A stretch of DNA of 42,037 nt from CAZPMO01 sp964587515. Its GTDB lineage: Bacteria > Pseudomonadota > Alphaproteobacteria > MPNO01. A program made the position numbers and the translations under genes. The notes below the pieces were generated by a model that made no database searches, had not been told where the DNA came from, and saw only the letters and a program-made list of their open reading frames with translations. Location of the stretch: positions 1 through 42,037 of the forward strand of contig CAZPMO010000020.1 in NCBI GenBank assembly GCA_964587515.1, given 5' to 3'. Numbering within the stretch: position 1 is the first letter of the stretch; the number at the start of each line of letters is the position of its first letter. Below are positions 31,169-38,741 of the stretch, one piece after another.

Positions 31169-31576
31169 TCAGTCGTCGAACATCGCCACGCAGTCGATTT
31201 CCACATTGACGCCGGCGCGGTGCGGGATGACGCCGACACAGGTGCGCGTGACCTTCTCGCCCTGCATGAATTCCCGGAAGGCCTCGTTGAAGGCCGGGAA
31301 GTCCGACGTGTCGCGCAGGAAAACCCGCATGTTGACCACGTTCTCCATGGTCGCCCCGCCCGCTTCCAGCACACCCGTGATGTTGGTCAGCGTCCGGACG
31401 GTCTGGGCCGCGATATCGCCGTCGATGACCTCACGCGTCTCCGGATCGAGAGGTCCCTGACCCGAGATGAACAGCATGTTGCCGAAGCGGATGCCCTGGG
31501 CCAGCGGCGAGGGCGTCGATTTGTCGGTAAAGCCGGTGGTCGGCGCGCTGGCGGATGTCACGATCTGTTTTGGCAT
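31169..31576 (-). CDS. RidA family protein with the catalytic Arg
   Basis: A 135-residue Rid protein: LAQGIRFGNMLFISGQGPLDPET, TVRTLTNITGVLEAGGATMENVVNMRVFLRD and TRTCVGVIPHRAGVNVEIDCVAMF. The Arg of TRTCVGV matches the deaminase Arg105 of E. coli RidA, in contrast to the other Rid protein of this window (12572-12982). It may hydrolyse reactive enamines/imines released by PLP enzymes. It is convergent with the Hyi-like gene (4 bases) and divergent from the cytochrome c gene. Confidence 0.9.
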   Translation of the reverse strand: MPKQIVTSASAPTTGFTDKSTPSPLAQGIRFGNMLFISGQGPLDPETREVIDGDIAAQTVRTLTNITGVLEAGGATMENVVNMRVFLRDTSDFPAFNEAFREFMQGEKVTRTCVGVIPHRAGVNVEIDCVAMFDD

Positions 31577-31647
31577 GGGGCCTCCTGTTAATTCGCCTTG
31601 GTTTCGGCGGACACTATCACCGCCGGTCGTTTCCGGAAATCGGCGTG

Positions 31648-31661
31648 TTGATTCAGATTAA
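31648..31661 (+). promoter_or_regulatory. FNR/FnrL-like box upstream of the cytochrome c gene
   Basis: TTGAT-N4-ATTAA differs by one base from the FNR consensus TTGAT-N4-ATCAA and lies 54 bases before the cytochrome c start codon. Oxygen-responsive control would be sensible for a small cytochrome, but one site with a mismatch is weak evidence. Confidence 0.35.
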
Positions 31662-31715
31662 TGCGGCGCTCGCCGTAATGTTGTCTTGTAAGGGCTCATT
31701 CAACCGAGATGGGGA

Positions 31716-32039
31716 ATGAGCGTGAGAAAATTTCTTCTATATTCGATAATCGTCGCGGGCGGACTGGTCTGGGCGGGCGTCGCGGCGGCCCAGGGCGATG
31801 TGCGCGAGGGCCGGCTAATCGCCCGGCATTGGTGCGCGGCCTGTCACGCGACCGGGACCTCGAACCGGACCAGCGACACCGCCCCCGCCTTCAAGATCAT
31901 CGCCGACGATCCGGCGCGTACCCCGGCGCGGCTCAGGCTGTGGCTCACGGACCCGCATCCGCCCATGCCCAATCCGGGCCTGTCCCGCGTCGAGATCGAG
32001 GACGTGATCGCCTATATCCGCTCGCTAAAATCCGAGTAG
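31716..32039 (+). CDS. Small c-type cytochrome
   Basis: A 107-residue exported monohaem cytochrome c. The signal peptide is MSVRKFLLYSIIVAGGLVWAGVAAA (about 1-25). The haem motif CAACH is at 40-44, and the axial Met is probably Met84 in HPPMPNPGLS. The C-terminal helix EIEDVIAYIRSLK is typical. It should carry electrons in the periplasm. No partner oxidase is adjacent. A perfect inverted repeat follows the stop and can terminate transcription in both directions. Confidence 0.92.
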   Translation: MSVRKFLLYSIIVAGGLVWAGVAAAQGDVREGRLIARHWCAACHATGTSNRTSDTAPAFKIIADDPARTPARLRLWLTDPHPPMPNPGLSRVEIEDVIAYIRSLKSE

Positions 32040-32043
32040 CGCC

Positions 32044-32092
32044 AGCCCGCACTTCCCGTCGCCGCCATGGTCTGCGGCGGGAAGTGCGGGCT
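32044..32092. terminator. Bidirectional terminator-like hairpin
   Basis: AGCCCGCACTTCCCG (32044-32058) pairs perfectly with CGGGAAGTGCGGGCT (32078-32092). Inside, CCGC/GCGG can extend the stem across a 3-base bulge. It lies between the convergent cytochrome c and aldolase genes, and its right arm includes part of the aldolase stop codon. No U-tract is present on either side. Confidence 0.7.
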
Positions 32093-32873
32093 ACTCGCGG
32101 TAGCTCGGGTCGTGCTGGTCGGCCAGGCGCATCAGGCCCGGCCATTCGCGGTCACCCATGGCGTTGTTGGGCGAGGCGAATTGTTGCGCGGTGTGTTCGC
32201 ACACCTCTTTCGGGATTGGATGGATGCGGCCGCCCGACGCCATCAGGCTGAGCTGCGAGGCGCAGCATTTTTCCAGGAAATACATCAGCACGAAGGCCTC
32301 GCCGATGGTGCGTCCGACCGTGAGAAGACCGTGGTTCTTCAGGATCAGCACCATGTTGTGCTGGAGGTCGGCGACCAGACGCGCGCATTCGTCGGTGTCG
32401 AGCGCGATGCCTTCGAAATCATGATAGGCGACGTTGCCGTAGAACATCAGCGCGTCCTGGTTGGTGAACATGAACCCGTCTTCCAGCGCCGACACCGCCA
32501 TCCCCGCCTCGGTATGGGTGTGGATGGCGCAGGCCACGTCCTCGCGCGCGCCGTGGATCGCCGAGTGAATCACGTAGCCGGCATTGTTGATGGGGTGCGG
32601 CGTGTCGTCGAGGATATTGCCGTCGAGGTCGATCTTCACCAGGTTCGACGCGGTGACCTCGTCATAGCGCAGGCCGAACGGGTTCAGCAGAATGTGACCG
32701 TCCTCGCCCGGCACCCGCGCCGAGATGTGGTTGTAGATCAGCGAGGTGGTCCAGTTGTGCATATGCGCCAGCCGGTAGGCGGCGGCGAGCTGCACCCGGG
32801 TATCCCATTCCTCGGCGCTGACCCGGTCGCGCAACGACGGAACCTCGAGCTTCTTCACCACGGATGCGTTCAT
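32091..32873 (-). CDS. Class II aldolase/adducin family protein
   Basis: A 260-residue class II aldolase-fold protein. Zn-binding His118 and His120 are in IHTHTEAG, and a further His lies in ILKNHGLLTVG. The family includes L-fuculose-phosphate and related aldolases and also decarboxylases of dihydroxyphthalate type. The long N-terminus (VPSLRDRVSAEEWDTRVQLAAAYRLAH) is that of the decarboxylase/dehydratase-like members annotated only as class II aldolase/adducin. Near a Rieske oxygenase, a decarboxylase role is possible, but this gene is divergent from that cluster. Confidence 0.9.
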   Translation of the reverse strand: MNASVVKKLEVPSLRDRVSAEEWDTRVQLAAAYRLAHMHNWTTSLIYNHISARVPGEDGHILLNPFGLRYDEVTASNLVKIDLDGNILDDTPHPINNAGYVIHSAIHGAREDVACAIHTHTEAGMAVSALEDGFMFTNQDALMFYGNVAYHDFEGIALDTDECARLVADLQHNMVLILKNHGLLTVGRTIGEAFVLMYFLEKCCASQLSLMASGGRIHPIPKEVCEHTAQQFASPNNAMGDREWPGLMRLADQHDPSYRE

Positions 32874-32950
32874 GACAGCCTCCTTTGCGCTGAACTGCGT
32901 TATCCTATGACGGTTGCCCGAACCCGTTCCACCGAAATGAGACGTTAAAC

Positions 32951-33544
32951 ATGCCCGGCAAAATAGAATTCTTTTTCTTCATTGGAAGCACCTATGCCTA
33001 TCTCACGGTTTCGCGTATTGCGAAACTGGCGCGCGAGGCGGATGTGGAGGTGAATTGGCGGCTGTTCAACGTGCGCGAGATTATGATTGAAATGGGCAAT
33101 ATCCCGTTCGGCAACAAGCCGGTGAAGCGGGATTACATGCAGCGCGATATCGAACGCCGCGCCGCGAAGCTGGACGTGGAATATCGCACCGCGCCACGCT
33201 ATCCGGTCGATCCCGATCTGCTTGCCAACAAGGTGGACCTGGTCGCGGCGGCCGAGGGCTGGTGTCCCGAATACGCCAACGCGATCTATCGCGCCTGGTT
33301 CCTGGAAAACAAGCCGATCGGCGACCGCGCGGTGATCGCGTCCGTGCTTGATTCGCTGGGTCGTGACGCGGAAGAAATACTGACCCGGGCGGAGGCCGAC
33401 GAGATTTCCAACGCATTCGCCCGCGAAACCGAAATCGCGCGCGACGCCGGCATCTTCGGCGCGCCGAGTTTCCTGGTGGACGGAGAACTGTTCTGGGGTG
33501 ACGACCGGCTTGAAGACGCCATCGCGGCGTGTTCGGCCGGATAA
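32951..33544 (+). CDS. 2-hydroxychromene-2-carboxylate isomerase / DsbA-family protein
   Basis: A 197-residue thioredoxin-fold protein of the kappa-class GST/HCCA isomerase group. The N-terminus IEFFFFIGSTYAYLTVSRI carries Ser13 in the place of the GSH-activating Ser. The C-terminal GIFGAPSFLVDGELFWGDDRLE is the cis-Pro and substrate-closing segment. Such proteins isomerise 2-hydroxychromene-2-carboxylate in naphthalene-type degradation using glutathione; members elsewhere may act on other substrates. It ends 3 bases before the convergent TetR gene and neighbours a ring-hydroxylating oxygenase, which fits aromatic catabolism. Confidence 0.9.
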   Translation: MPGKIEFFFFIGSTYAYLTVSRIAKLAREADVEVNWRLFNVREIMIEMGNIPFGNKPVKRDYMQRDIERRAAKLDVEYRTAPRYPVDPDLLANKVDLVAAAEGWCPEYANAIYRAWFLENKPIGDRAVIASVLDSLGRDAEEILTRAEADEISNAFARETEIARDAGIFGAPSFLVDGELFWGDDRLEDAIAACSAG

Positions 33545-33547
33545 ATC

Positions 33548-34165
33548 CTAGTCGTCGCCAAGGAAACGTTTGACGGCTCGTTCGATCAGCGCTTTGCGCG
33601 CCGCCGCATCGGGAATCGGCTCGACGCCGAGCAGCACCCTTAAATGGGTATAGCCCCGTAGCATCTCCAGGAATGTCTCCGCCGCGGCGATCGCGTCGGG
33701 ATCGTCGGCGCGTTCAACGAAGTAACCGGCGAGCGCGGCGATGTTGCGCGCCGGGCCGCTCTCGTAAAACAGCCGGCCGAGTTCCGGAAAACGCGTCACC
33801 TCCGCCAGCACTACCCGGTGAAGCTCGATCGTCTCCGGCGCGAAAATGGTGTCGATGAACCGTCGGGCGAAGCGGCGCAGCGCCTCCGCCGGGAGCAGGT
33901 CGGCCATGACCGCCTCGAGCTCGCCCGCCAGCATGTTCTCGCACAGCTCTTCGATCAGACCGGCGAACAGCGCTTCCTTGCCGTCGAAATGGCGATAGAG
34001 CGTCATCTTCGAGACGCCGGCGGCTTCCGCGACCGCATCCATGCTGGACGCGCCGTAGCCCCTGGCCATGAAAACCCGCTTCGCGCCTTGCAAAATCGCG
34101 CCCCGCTTGGCGCGGCTGCGCTGTTCGCGGGGGGCTTCGATAACGGCGTCCTGGTCGCGCGCCAT
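33548..34165 (-). CDS. TetR/AcrR family transcriptional regulator
   Basis: A 205-residue repressor. The N-terminal HTH (about residues 22-62) reads RGAILQGAKRVFMARGYGAS, then MDAVAEAAGVSKMTLYRHFDGKEAL, a standard TetR DNA-binding domain. The C-terminal ligand domain is of the TetR_C_33/AefR-like kind (LLPAEALRRFARRFIDTIF). It is transcribed divergently from the Rieske oxygenase gene, with a 21-bp near-perfect palindrome between them that is the obvious operator. It probably represses both itself and the oxygenase operon until an aromatic effector binds. Confidence 0.93.
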   Translation of the reverse strand: MARDQDAVIEAPREQRSRAKRGAILQGAKRVFMARGYGASSMDAVAEAAGVSKMTLYRHFDGKEALFAGLIEELCENMLAGELEAVMADLLPAEALRRFARRFIDTIFAPETIELHRVVLAEVTRFPELGRLFYESGPARNIAALAGYFVERADDPDAIAAAETFLEMLRGYTHLRVLLGVEPIPDAAARKALIERAVKRFLGDD

Positions 34166-34179
34166 GGATTGACGATCCC

Positions 34180-34210
34180 TTGCAAAAACGATACTGTACG
34201 GTATAGTATC
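34180..34210 (+). promoter_or_regulatory. TetR operator palindrome over the oxygenase promoter
   Basis: GATACTGTAC-G-GTATAGTATC (34190-34210) is a palindrome with one unmatched pair. It covers the -10 element TATAGT (34202-34207) of a promoter whose -35 TTGCAA is at 34180-34185 (16-base spacing). Binding of the divergent TetR protein here would block the oxygenase promoter, and probably the regulator's own. Confidence 0.75.
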
Positions 34211-34252
34211 ATTCTCGACGAAAGGTCAAGGGACTACAGGGGACCAAGGGTG

Positions 34253-35572
34253 ATGACCTATTCCAGCGATCAGATCCGCGACATGGTGCGGCCGGGGCGG
34301 GTGCATCGGCGGCTTTACACCGATCCCGAGATCTTCGAGCTTGAAATGGCGCGCATCTTCGGTCGCGCCTGGATTTACGTGGGCCACGAAAGCCAGGTGG
34401 CCGCGCCGGGCGATTTCGTGGCGACCCGCATCGGCCGCCAACCCATGGTGATGGTGCGCCATGACGACGGCGAGATTTATGTCATTCACAATCGCTGCGC
34501 CCATCGCGGCGCAATGGTGGCGGGCGCCGAGGCCGGCCACGTGGACGAGTTCGTCTGCTGCTATCACGGCTGGGTCTACAATACCGACGGCCGCCTGAAG
34601 GGCGTTCCGCTGAACCACGGCTATCCCGAACATTTCGACATCAGCGCGCCCGGCATGGCGATGGTCCAGGCGCCGCGAGTCGCCAGCTATCGGGGGTTCG
34701 TTTTCGCGTCCCTGGCCGAAGACGGGCCCGGGCTGGAAGAATTCCTCGGCCACATGACGACCTCGCTCGACGACATGGTCGACCGCGCCCCCGATGACGC
34801 GCTGGAGGCCGCCGGCGGCGTCTTCAAACACGCCTATGACGGCAACTGGAAACTTTATCTCGAAAATCTGTGCGATGCGGCGCATCCGCAATTCGTGCAC
34901 CAGTCCTCGGTTGACGCGGCGCGCGAACAGGACGACGCGGCCTGGTCCGACGGCTCCGGCGAAATCGCGGTCCGACAGATGCGTCAGAACGGCGCGCCCT
35001 ACAGCTTCTGGGAGAACGAGGTCGGCATCTGGACCTATCCCAACGGCCACAGCTTCCTCGGCGATTATCACGACGACGAGAAGCTGGTCGCGGCGCTGCG
35101 CGACCCGACATTCAAGGAATATGTCGACGCCATGGAGGCGAAGAAGGGCGCCGAACGCACCAGGGAAATTCTCGAGGTCGGGCGCTGGAATTCGAACGTC
35201 TATCCCAACCTGTCCTTCATGAGCCAGTTTCGCCAGCTGCGCGTTATCCATCCGATCTCGATCAACCGGACCGAGGTCTATACCTATAATTTCCGGCTCA
35301 AGGGCGCGCCGGAAAAGATGTTCCACGACACCATCCGGTTCGCCAACGTGGTCAACGGCACGGGCTCGCCGGTGCTGACCGATGATCTCGAGATTTACGG
35401 CCGCATCGGCGCCGGGCTGCCGAGCGACGGCTATGACTGGCTCGAGGTCGGGCGCGGCTACACCTCCGACCAGCCCGGCGACCATGGCGGGCGAATGGGC
35501 AAGAACTCGACCAGCGAGGTTTATATCCGCAACATGTTCGACGCCTGGCTCGGCTTCATGGCGGAGGCATGA
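34253..35572 (+). CDS. Aromatic ring-hydroxylating oxygenase, alpha (Rieske) subunit
   Basis: A 439-residue terminal oxygenase large subunit. The Rieske [2Fe-2S] motif is Cys82-x-His84 in RCAHRG and Cys102-x2-His105 in VCCYHGW. The mononuclear Fe site is marked by ENLCDAAHPQFVH (Asp208, His211, His216), preceded by the NWKLYLEN landmark. It inserts one or both atoms of O2 into an aromatic ring using electrons from a separate reductase, not found in this window. It resembles the large subunits that pair with benzoate/p-cumate-type small subunits. ATG 34253 follows an AAGGG ribosome site; GTG 34250 is adjacent. Its stop overlaps the beta subunit gene (ATGA). Confidence 0.93.
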   Translation: MTYSSDQIRDMVRPGRVHRRLYTDPEIFELEMARIFGRAWIYVGHESQVAAPGDFVATRIGRQPMVMVRHDDGEIYVIHNRCAHRGAMVAGAEAGHVDEFVCCYHGWVYNTDGRLKGVPLNHGYPEHFDISAPGMAMVQAPRVASYRGFVFASLAEDGPGLEEFLGHMTTSLDDMVDRAPDDALEAAGGVFKHAYDGNWKLYLENLCDAAHPQFVHQSSVDAAREQDDAAWSDGSGEIAVRQMRQNGAPYSFWENEVGIWTYPNGHSFLGDYHDDEKLVAALRDPTFKEYVDAMEAKKGAERTREILEVGRWNSNVYPNLSFMSQFRQLRVIHPISINRTEVYTYNFRLKGAPEKMFHDTIRFANVVNGTGSPVLTDDLEIYGRIGAGLPSDGYDWLEVGRGYTSDQPGDHGGRMGKNSTSEVYIRNMFDAWLGFMAEA

Positions 35573-36051
35573 TGATGGACGCCCAACTGCACGATCTCGA
35601 AGCGTTCCTGATCTTCGAAGCGCGATTGCTGGACGAGCGCCGCTTCGAGGAATGGCTGGCGCTGTTCGCCGACGATGGCTGGTACTGGGTGCCCATCGAG
35701 CCCGGCCAGCAGAGCCCGCACGACACCGTCTCGCTGATGTATGACGACCGCCGGCTGCTGGAGACCCGCGTGCGCCGTCTCTCGCACCCCAATCTGCACG
35801 CGCAGGAGCCGCCGTCGCGCACCAGCCACATTGTCGCCAACGTGACGGTGGAGGAAAACGGCGCCGCCGACGAATGCACCGTGCGTTCGAAGCTCCACAT
35901 GATCGAATATCGCCGCGACGCTCAGCGGGTTTTCGGCGGCACCTGTCTGCACGGACTCCGGCGCGACGGCGACGGCTTCAGCATTCTGTGGAAGCGGGTC
36001 GATCTGGTGAACTGCGAATCCGTCCATGACGGGCTCAGCGTCCCGTTTTAG
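35569..36051 (+). CDS. Aromatic ring-hydroxylating oxygenase, beta subunit
   Basis: A 160-residue small subunit of the SnoaL-like (ring_hydroxyl_B) fold. Landmarks are AFLIFEARLLDERRFEEWLALFADDGWYWVPI near the N-terminus, HDTVSLMYDDRRLLETRVRRL and SRTSHIVANVTVEE. It supports the alpha3beta3 or alpha2beta2 oxygenase structurally. The start overlaps the alpha stop by four bases. Its TAG stop codon (36049-36051) lies inside the terminal inverted repeat of the element that follows, so the C-terminus (SVPF) may have been trimmed or fixed by that insertion. Confidence 0.92.
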   Translation: MMMDAQLHDLEAFLIFEARLLDERRFEEWLALFADDGWYWVPIEPGQQSPHDTVSLMYDDRRLLETRVRRLSHPNLHAQEPPSRTSHIVANVTVEENGAADECTVRSKLHMIEYRRDAQRVFGGTCLHGLRRDGDGFSILWKRVDLVNCESVHDGLSVPF

Positions 36052-36314
36052 AGCACTATCCGATCAAATAGGACCATTTGACCGAGATTATTCCGCCCCG
36101 TGGTTAGGCGCGCGTCGCATGGCGATGCCCAGCATCGGCAAAGAAGCGCAACGACGCCACGGGTCGGAATAATCCGGACTTCGGTGAGGCAAATCGGTTT
36201 CTCGGGTGCGTTGCGACGCTTGCCCGATGCGCGCATCGCGCTACGCGCCGCGCCTGCCCGAGAAGCCGATTTGCCTCCATCAAATGATCCTATTTGGTCG
36301 GATAGTGCTCTAAA
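36047..36314. mobile_element. 268-bp non-coding repeat element with terminal and internal inverted repeats (MITE-like, cloverleaf)
   Basis: Terminal inverted repeats of 35 bases (36047-36081 and 36280-36314, beginning TTTAGAGCACTATCCG) match at 33 positions. Inside are two more long inverted repeats side by side: 36086-36103 with 36157-36174 (17 of 18) and 36186-36206 with 36257-36277 (20 of 21, beginning GAGGCAAATCGG). A single strand would fold into a cloverleaf: one closing stem and two arms. No reading frame fits a transposase. I see no certain target-site duplication. It separates the oxygenase beta gene from the hydrolase gene and supplies the beta gene's stop codon. A non-autonomous transposable element is the best explanation. 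Confidence 0.8.
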
Positions 36315-36341
36315 CTCCACCCCGGACAAACGGGAGGCACG

Positions 36342-37130
36342 ATGAAACGTCGCGTCGACGGTATCGATCTGTGGGTGGAAAACAGCGGTTCCGGCACGCC
36401 CGCGCTGCTGCTGCCCCACGGGCTGGGCTGCACCGGACGGGTGTGGGACGGGCTCGCGCCCATCCTGCGCGACCGCTGGCCCGGAAGCTGGATCATCCCC
36501 GATTTGCGCGGCCACGGCCGATCGGATCACACCGGTCGCCTTGGAGATTACGGCATCGCGATGCATGCGGCCGACCTCGCGGCGCTAGTGCGCGACGCGG
36601 GACCGGTGATCGCCTGCGGCCATTCCATGGGCGGGCTGGCGGCGCTGTTGCTGGCGACCGGCTGGTACGGCGTCGAGGTTACGGCGGCGGTCGCGGTCGG
36701 CGTGAAAGTCGGTTTCACCGATGAGGAAATCGCCGGCGCGCGAAAGCTCGCCGAAACGCCCACCCGCTGGTTCGAGACCCGTGAAGACGCCATCGAGCGG
36801 TTCCTGAAGGTCTCGGGTCTGATCGGGCTCGTTGATCCCGATTCCGACGTGGCGGCGAGCGGCGTCATGGAGGAGGGCGGCAGGTTCCGGCTTGCCGCCG
36901 ACATCCGCACCGCCTTGGTCGCCGGCCCCTCGATCCGCGATATTTACCCCGTCGCGCGCCGCCAATGCCCCGTGGTGCTGGCCTGCGGCGAGGGCGACCG
37001 GATGGCGACCATCGCCGCGACCCGCGAGATGGACGCCGACGCGGTCGAGCTGAAAGGCCTCGGCCACAACGCCCATGTGGAAGACCCGGAAGCCATCTGG
37101 AATTTGATCGCCGGCGTGGCCAGGCTGTAA
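36342..37130 (+). CDS. Alpha/beta fold hydrolase
   Basis: A 262-residue alpha/beta hydrolase. The oxyanion segment is LLLPHGLGCTGRVWDG, DLRGHGRSD is typical of the haloperoxidase/enol-lactonase/meta-cleavage hydrolase branch, the nucleophile Ser95 lies in GHSMGG, the acid is probably Asp in ACGEGDRMA and the base His in LGHNAHVED. The substrate could be an enol-lactone, ester or ring-cleavage product. A good GGGAGG ribosome site lies before ATG 36342. It begins 28 bases after the repeat element and 67 bases before the UbiD gene. Confidence 0.9.
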   Translation: MKRRVDGIDLWVENSGSGTPALLLPHGLGCTGRVWDGLAPILRDRWPGSWIIPDLRGHGRSDHTGRLGDYGIAMHAADLAALVRDAGPVIACGHSMGGLAALLLATGWYGVEVTAAVAVGVKVGFTDEEIAGARKLAETPTRWFETREDAIERFLKVSGLIGLVDPDSDVAASGVMEEGGRFRLAADIRTALVAGPSIRDIYPVARRQCPVVLACGEGDRMATIAATREMDADAVELKGLGHNAHVEDPEAIWNLIAGVARL

Positions 37131-37197
37131 CGCAAGAATGGCCATTTGCGACACGGCCCGGCGGTGACAGAATAGGGACGAAAAGGGAGCGCGTATC

Positions 37198-38736
37198 ATG
37201 GATGACATCAGGACCAACGCGGTCGATACCGAGACGTTTCGGTTGCGGCGTTTCGTTGACGGGCTGGACGGGACCGATGGGTTGGAGATCGTGAACGAGC
37301 CGGTGAAGCTCACCGAGATCGCGGCCCGGCTCGACGGCAACCCGAAGGCGGTTCTGTTCCGTGAGGCGGGCCCCGAAGGCGCCGAGATGATCGGCAACGT
37401 GATGGGCAGCCGCGCCCGTCTCGCCAAGGCGCTCGGCGTGCCCGAGGGCGATTTTCTGTCCACCCTGGTCGAGCGTCTGAGAAACCCCATTGCGCCGGTG
37501 GAGATTTCATCGGAGGAAGCGCCCGTCCATCAGGTGGTGCTGGAGGGCGAGGACGCCGACTTCACGCAACTGCCGGTCCATCTGCAACACGATCTCGACG
37601 GCGCGCCCTATATCTCGGCCACCCTCGACATCGCGGTGGACGCGCGCAACGGCTACTCCAATGTGGGCATGCGCCGGATGATGCTGCGTGGCCGCCGCGA
37701 GGCCGGCATCGACATGCAGGCGCCCAGCGATCTGAAGGCGATCTACGCGGTCTCGCACGCCGACGGCGATCGCATGCCGATGGCCTTCGTGGTCGGGTTC
37801 AATCCCGTCGACGCGGTGGCCGCCATGGCCAACATGCCGCCCCAGGACGAGATTGCGCTGATCGGCGGCGTGCGTGGCGCGCCCGTGCCGGTGGTGAAAT
37901 GCGTGACCAGCGACATCCGCGTCCCCGCCGACGCCGAGATGATCCTCGAAGGCTATCTGCACGCCGACGGCTGGACCGAACCGGAAGGGCCGTTCGGCGA
38001 ATATGTCGGCTATTACGGCAAGCTGAAATCCAATCCCGTCTTCCATCTGACCGCGATCACGCACCGCTCCGACGTGCTGTTCCAGACCGCGACCATCGGC
38101 GGGCGTTACATGAATACCACCGACACCGCCCAGCTATCGGCGGTAAAGACCGAGTCGTCCCTATGGGCCTCGCTGGAGACCGCGGTGCGCGAGCCGCTGG
38201 CGGTCTACGCGACGCCGTCCTGCGGCGGCATGTACAATGTCCGGGTTTCCATGCGCCAGCGCGTGCCCGGCGAGGCGCGCAACGCCATCGCCGCCGCCTT
38301 CGGTTCGGCCGCCGATATCAAGCATGTCTTCGTGGTCGATGCCGATATCGATATTTTCTCCGATTCCCAGGTCGACTGGGCGCTGGCGACCCGGTTCCAG
38401 GCCGACCGCGATCTGATGACCGCGACCGGCTATCGCGTGGTGCCGCTCGATCCCTCGCTGCAGGGCGAATGGACCGGCGCAAAGGCGGGCTTCGACTGCA
38501 CCCTGCCGTTCGGCAAAACCGACGCGCAGGAATTCATGGTGCCCGCGCCGCCGGAATTCGGCGCCCGCGCGCCGTGCTCGGTCGAAGACGCGCTCAAGGA
38601 AGGCCCCAAATATTTCCGCGAGCTGATGGAATGCGCCGGCTCCGACGACGGCCGCGAAGTGGTGCGCGATCTGGAGCCGCTTTATGCGGCCGGCACGCTG
38701 AAGCGTCTCAACGACGGGCGGTATTATTTAGGATAG
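37198..38736 (+). CDS. UbiD family decarboxylase (second copy)
   Basis: A 512-residue UbiD-type protein, clearly diverged from the copy at 27.8 kb. The conserved Glu segment appears as TEPEGPFGEYVGYYG, and the Asn/Arg region as YSNVGMRRMMLRG. Other family parts are QLPVHLQHDLDGAPYISA and VPLDPSLQGEW. It is expected to decarboxylate an aromatic or alpha,beta-unsaturated acid with prenyl-FMN. A GGGAG ribosome site lies upstream. It is followed after 5 bases by the dehalogenase-like gene, a coupling that suggests their products act in sequence on one compound. Confidence 0.93.
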   Translation: MDDIRTNAVDTETFRLRRFVDGLDGTDGLEIVNEPVKLTEIAARLDGNPKAVLFREAGPEGAEMIGNVMGSRARLAKALGVPEGDFLSTLVERLRNPIAPVEISSEEAPVHQVVLEGEDADFTQLPVHLQHDLDGAPYISATLDIAVDARNGYSNVGMRRMMLRGRREAGIDMQAPSDLKAIYAVSHADGDRMPMAFVVGFNPVDAVAAMANMPPQDEIALIGGVRGAPVPVVKCVTSDIRVPADAEMILEGYLHADGWTEPEGPFGEYVGYYGKLKSNPVFHLTAITHRSDVLFQTATIGGRYMNTTDTAQLSAVKTESSLWASLETAVREPLAVYATPSCGGMYNVRVSMRQRVPGEARNAIAAAFGSAADIKHVFVVDADIDIFSDSQVDWALATRFQADRDLMTATGYRVVPLDPSLQGEWTGAKAGFDCTLPFGKTDAQEFMVPAPPEFGARAPCSVEDALKEGPKYFRELMECAGSDDGREVVRDLEPLYAAGTLKRLNDGRYYLG

Positions 38737-38741
38737 TTTCC

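Noticed and set aside
37131..37150. CGCAA...TTGCG inverted repeat after the hydrolase gene
   Set aside because: Short stem with a bulge and no U-tract; it lies within a probable operon, so I do not call a terminator.
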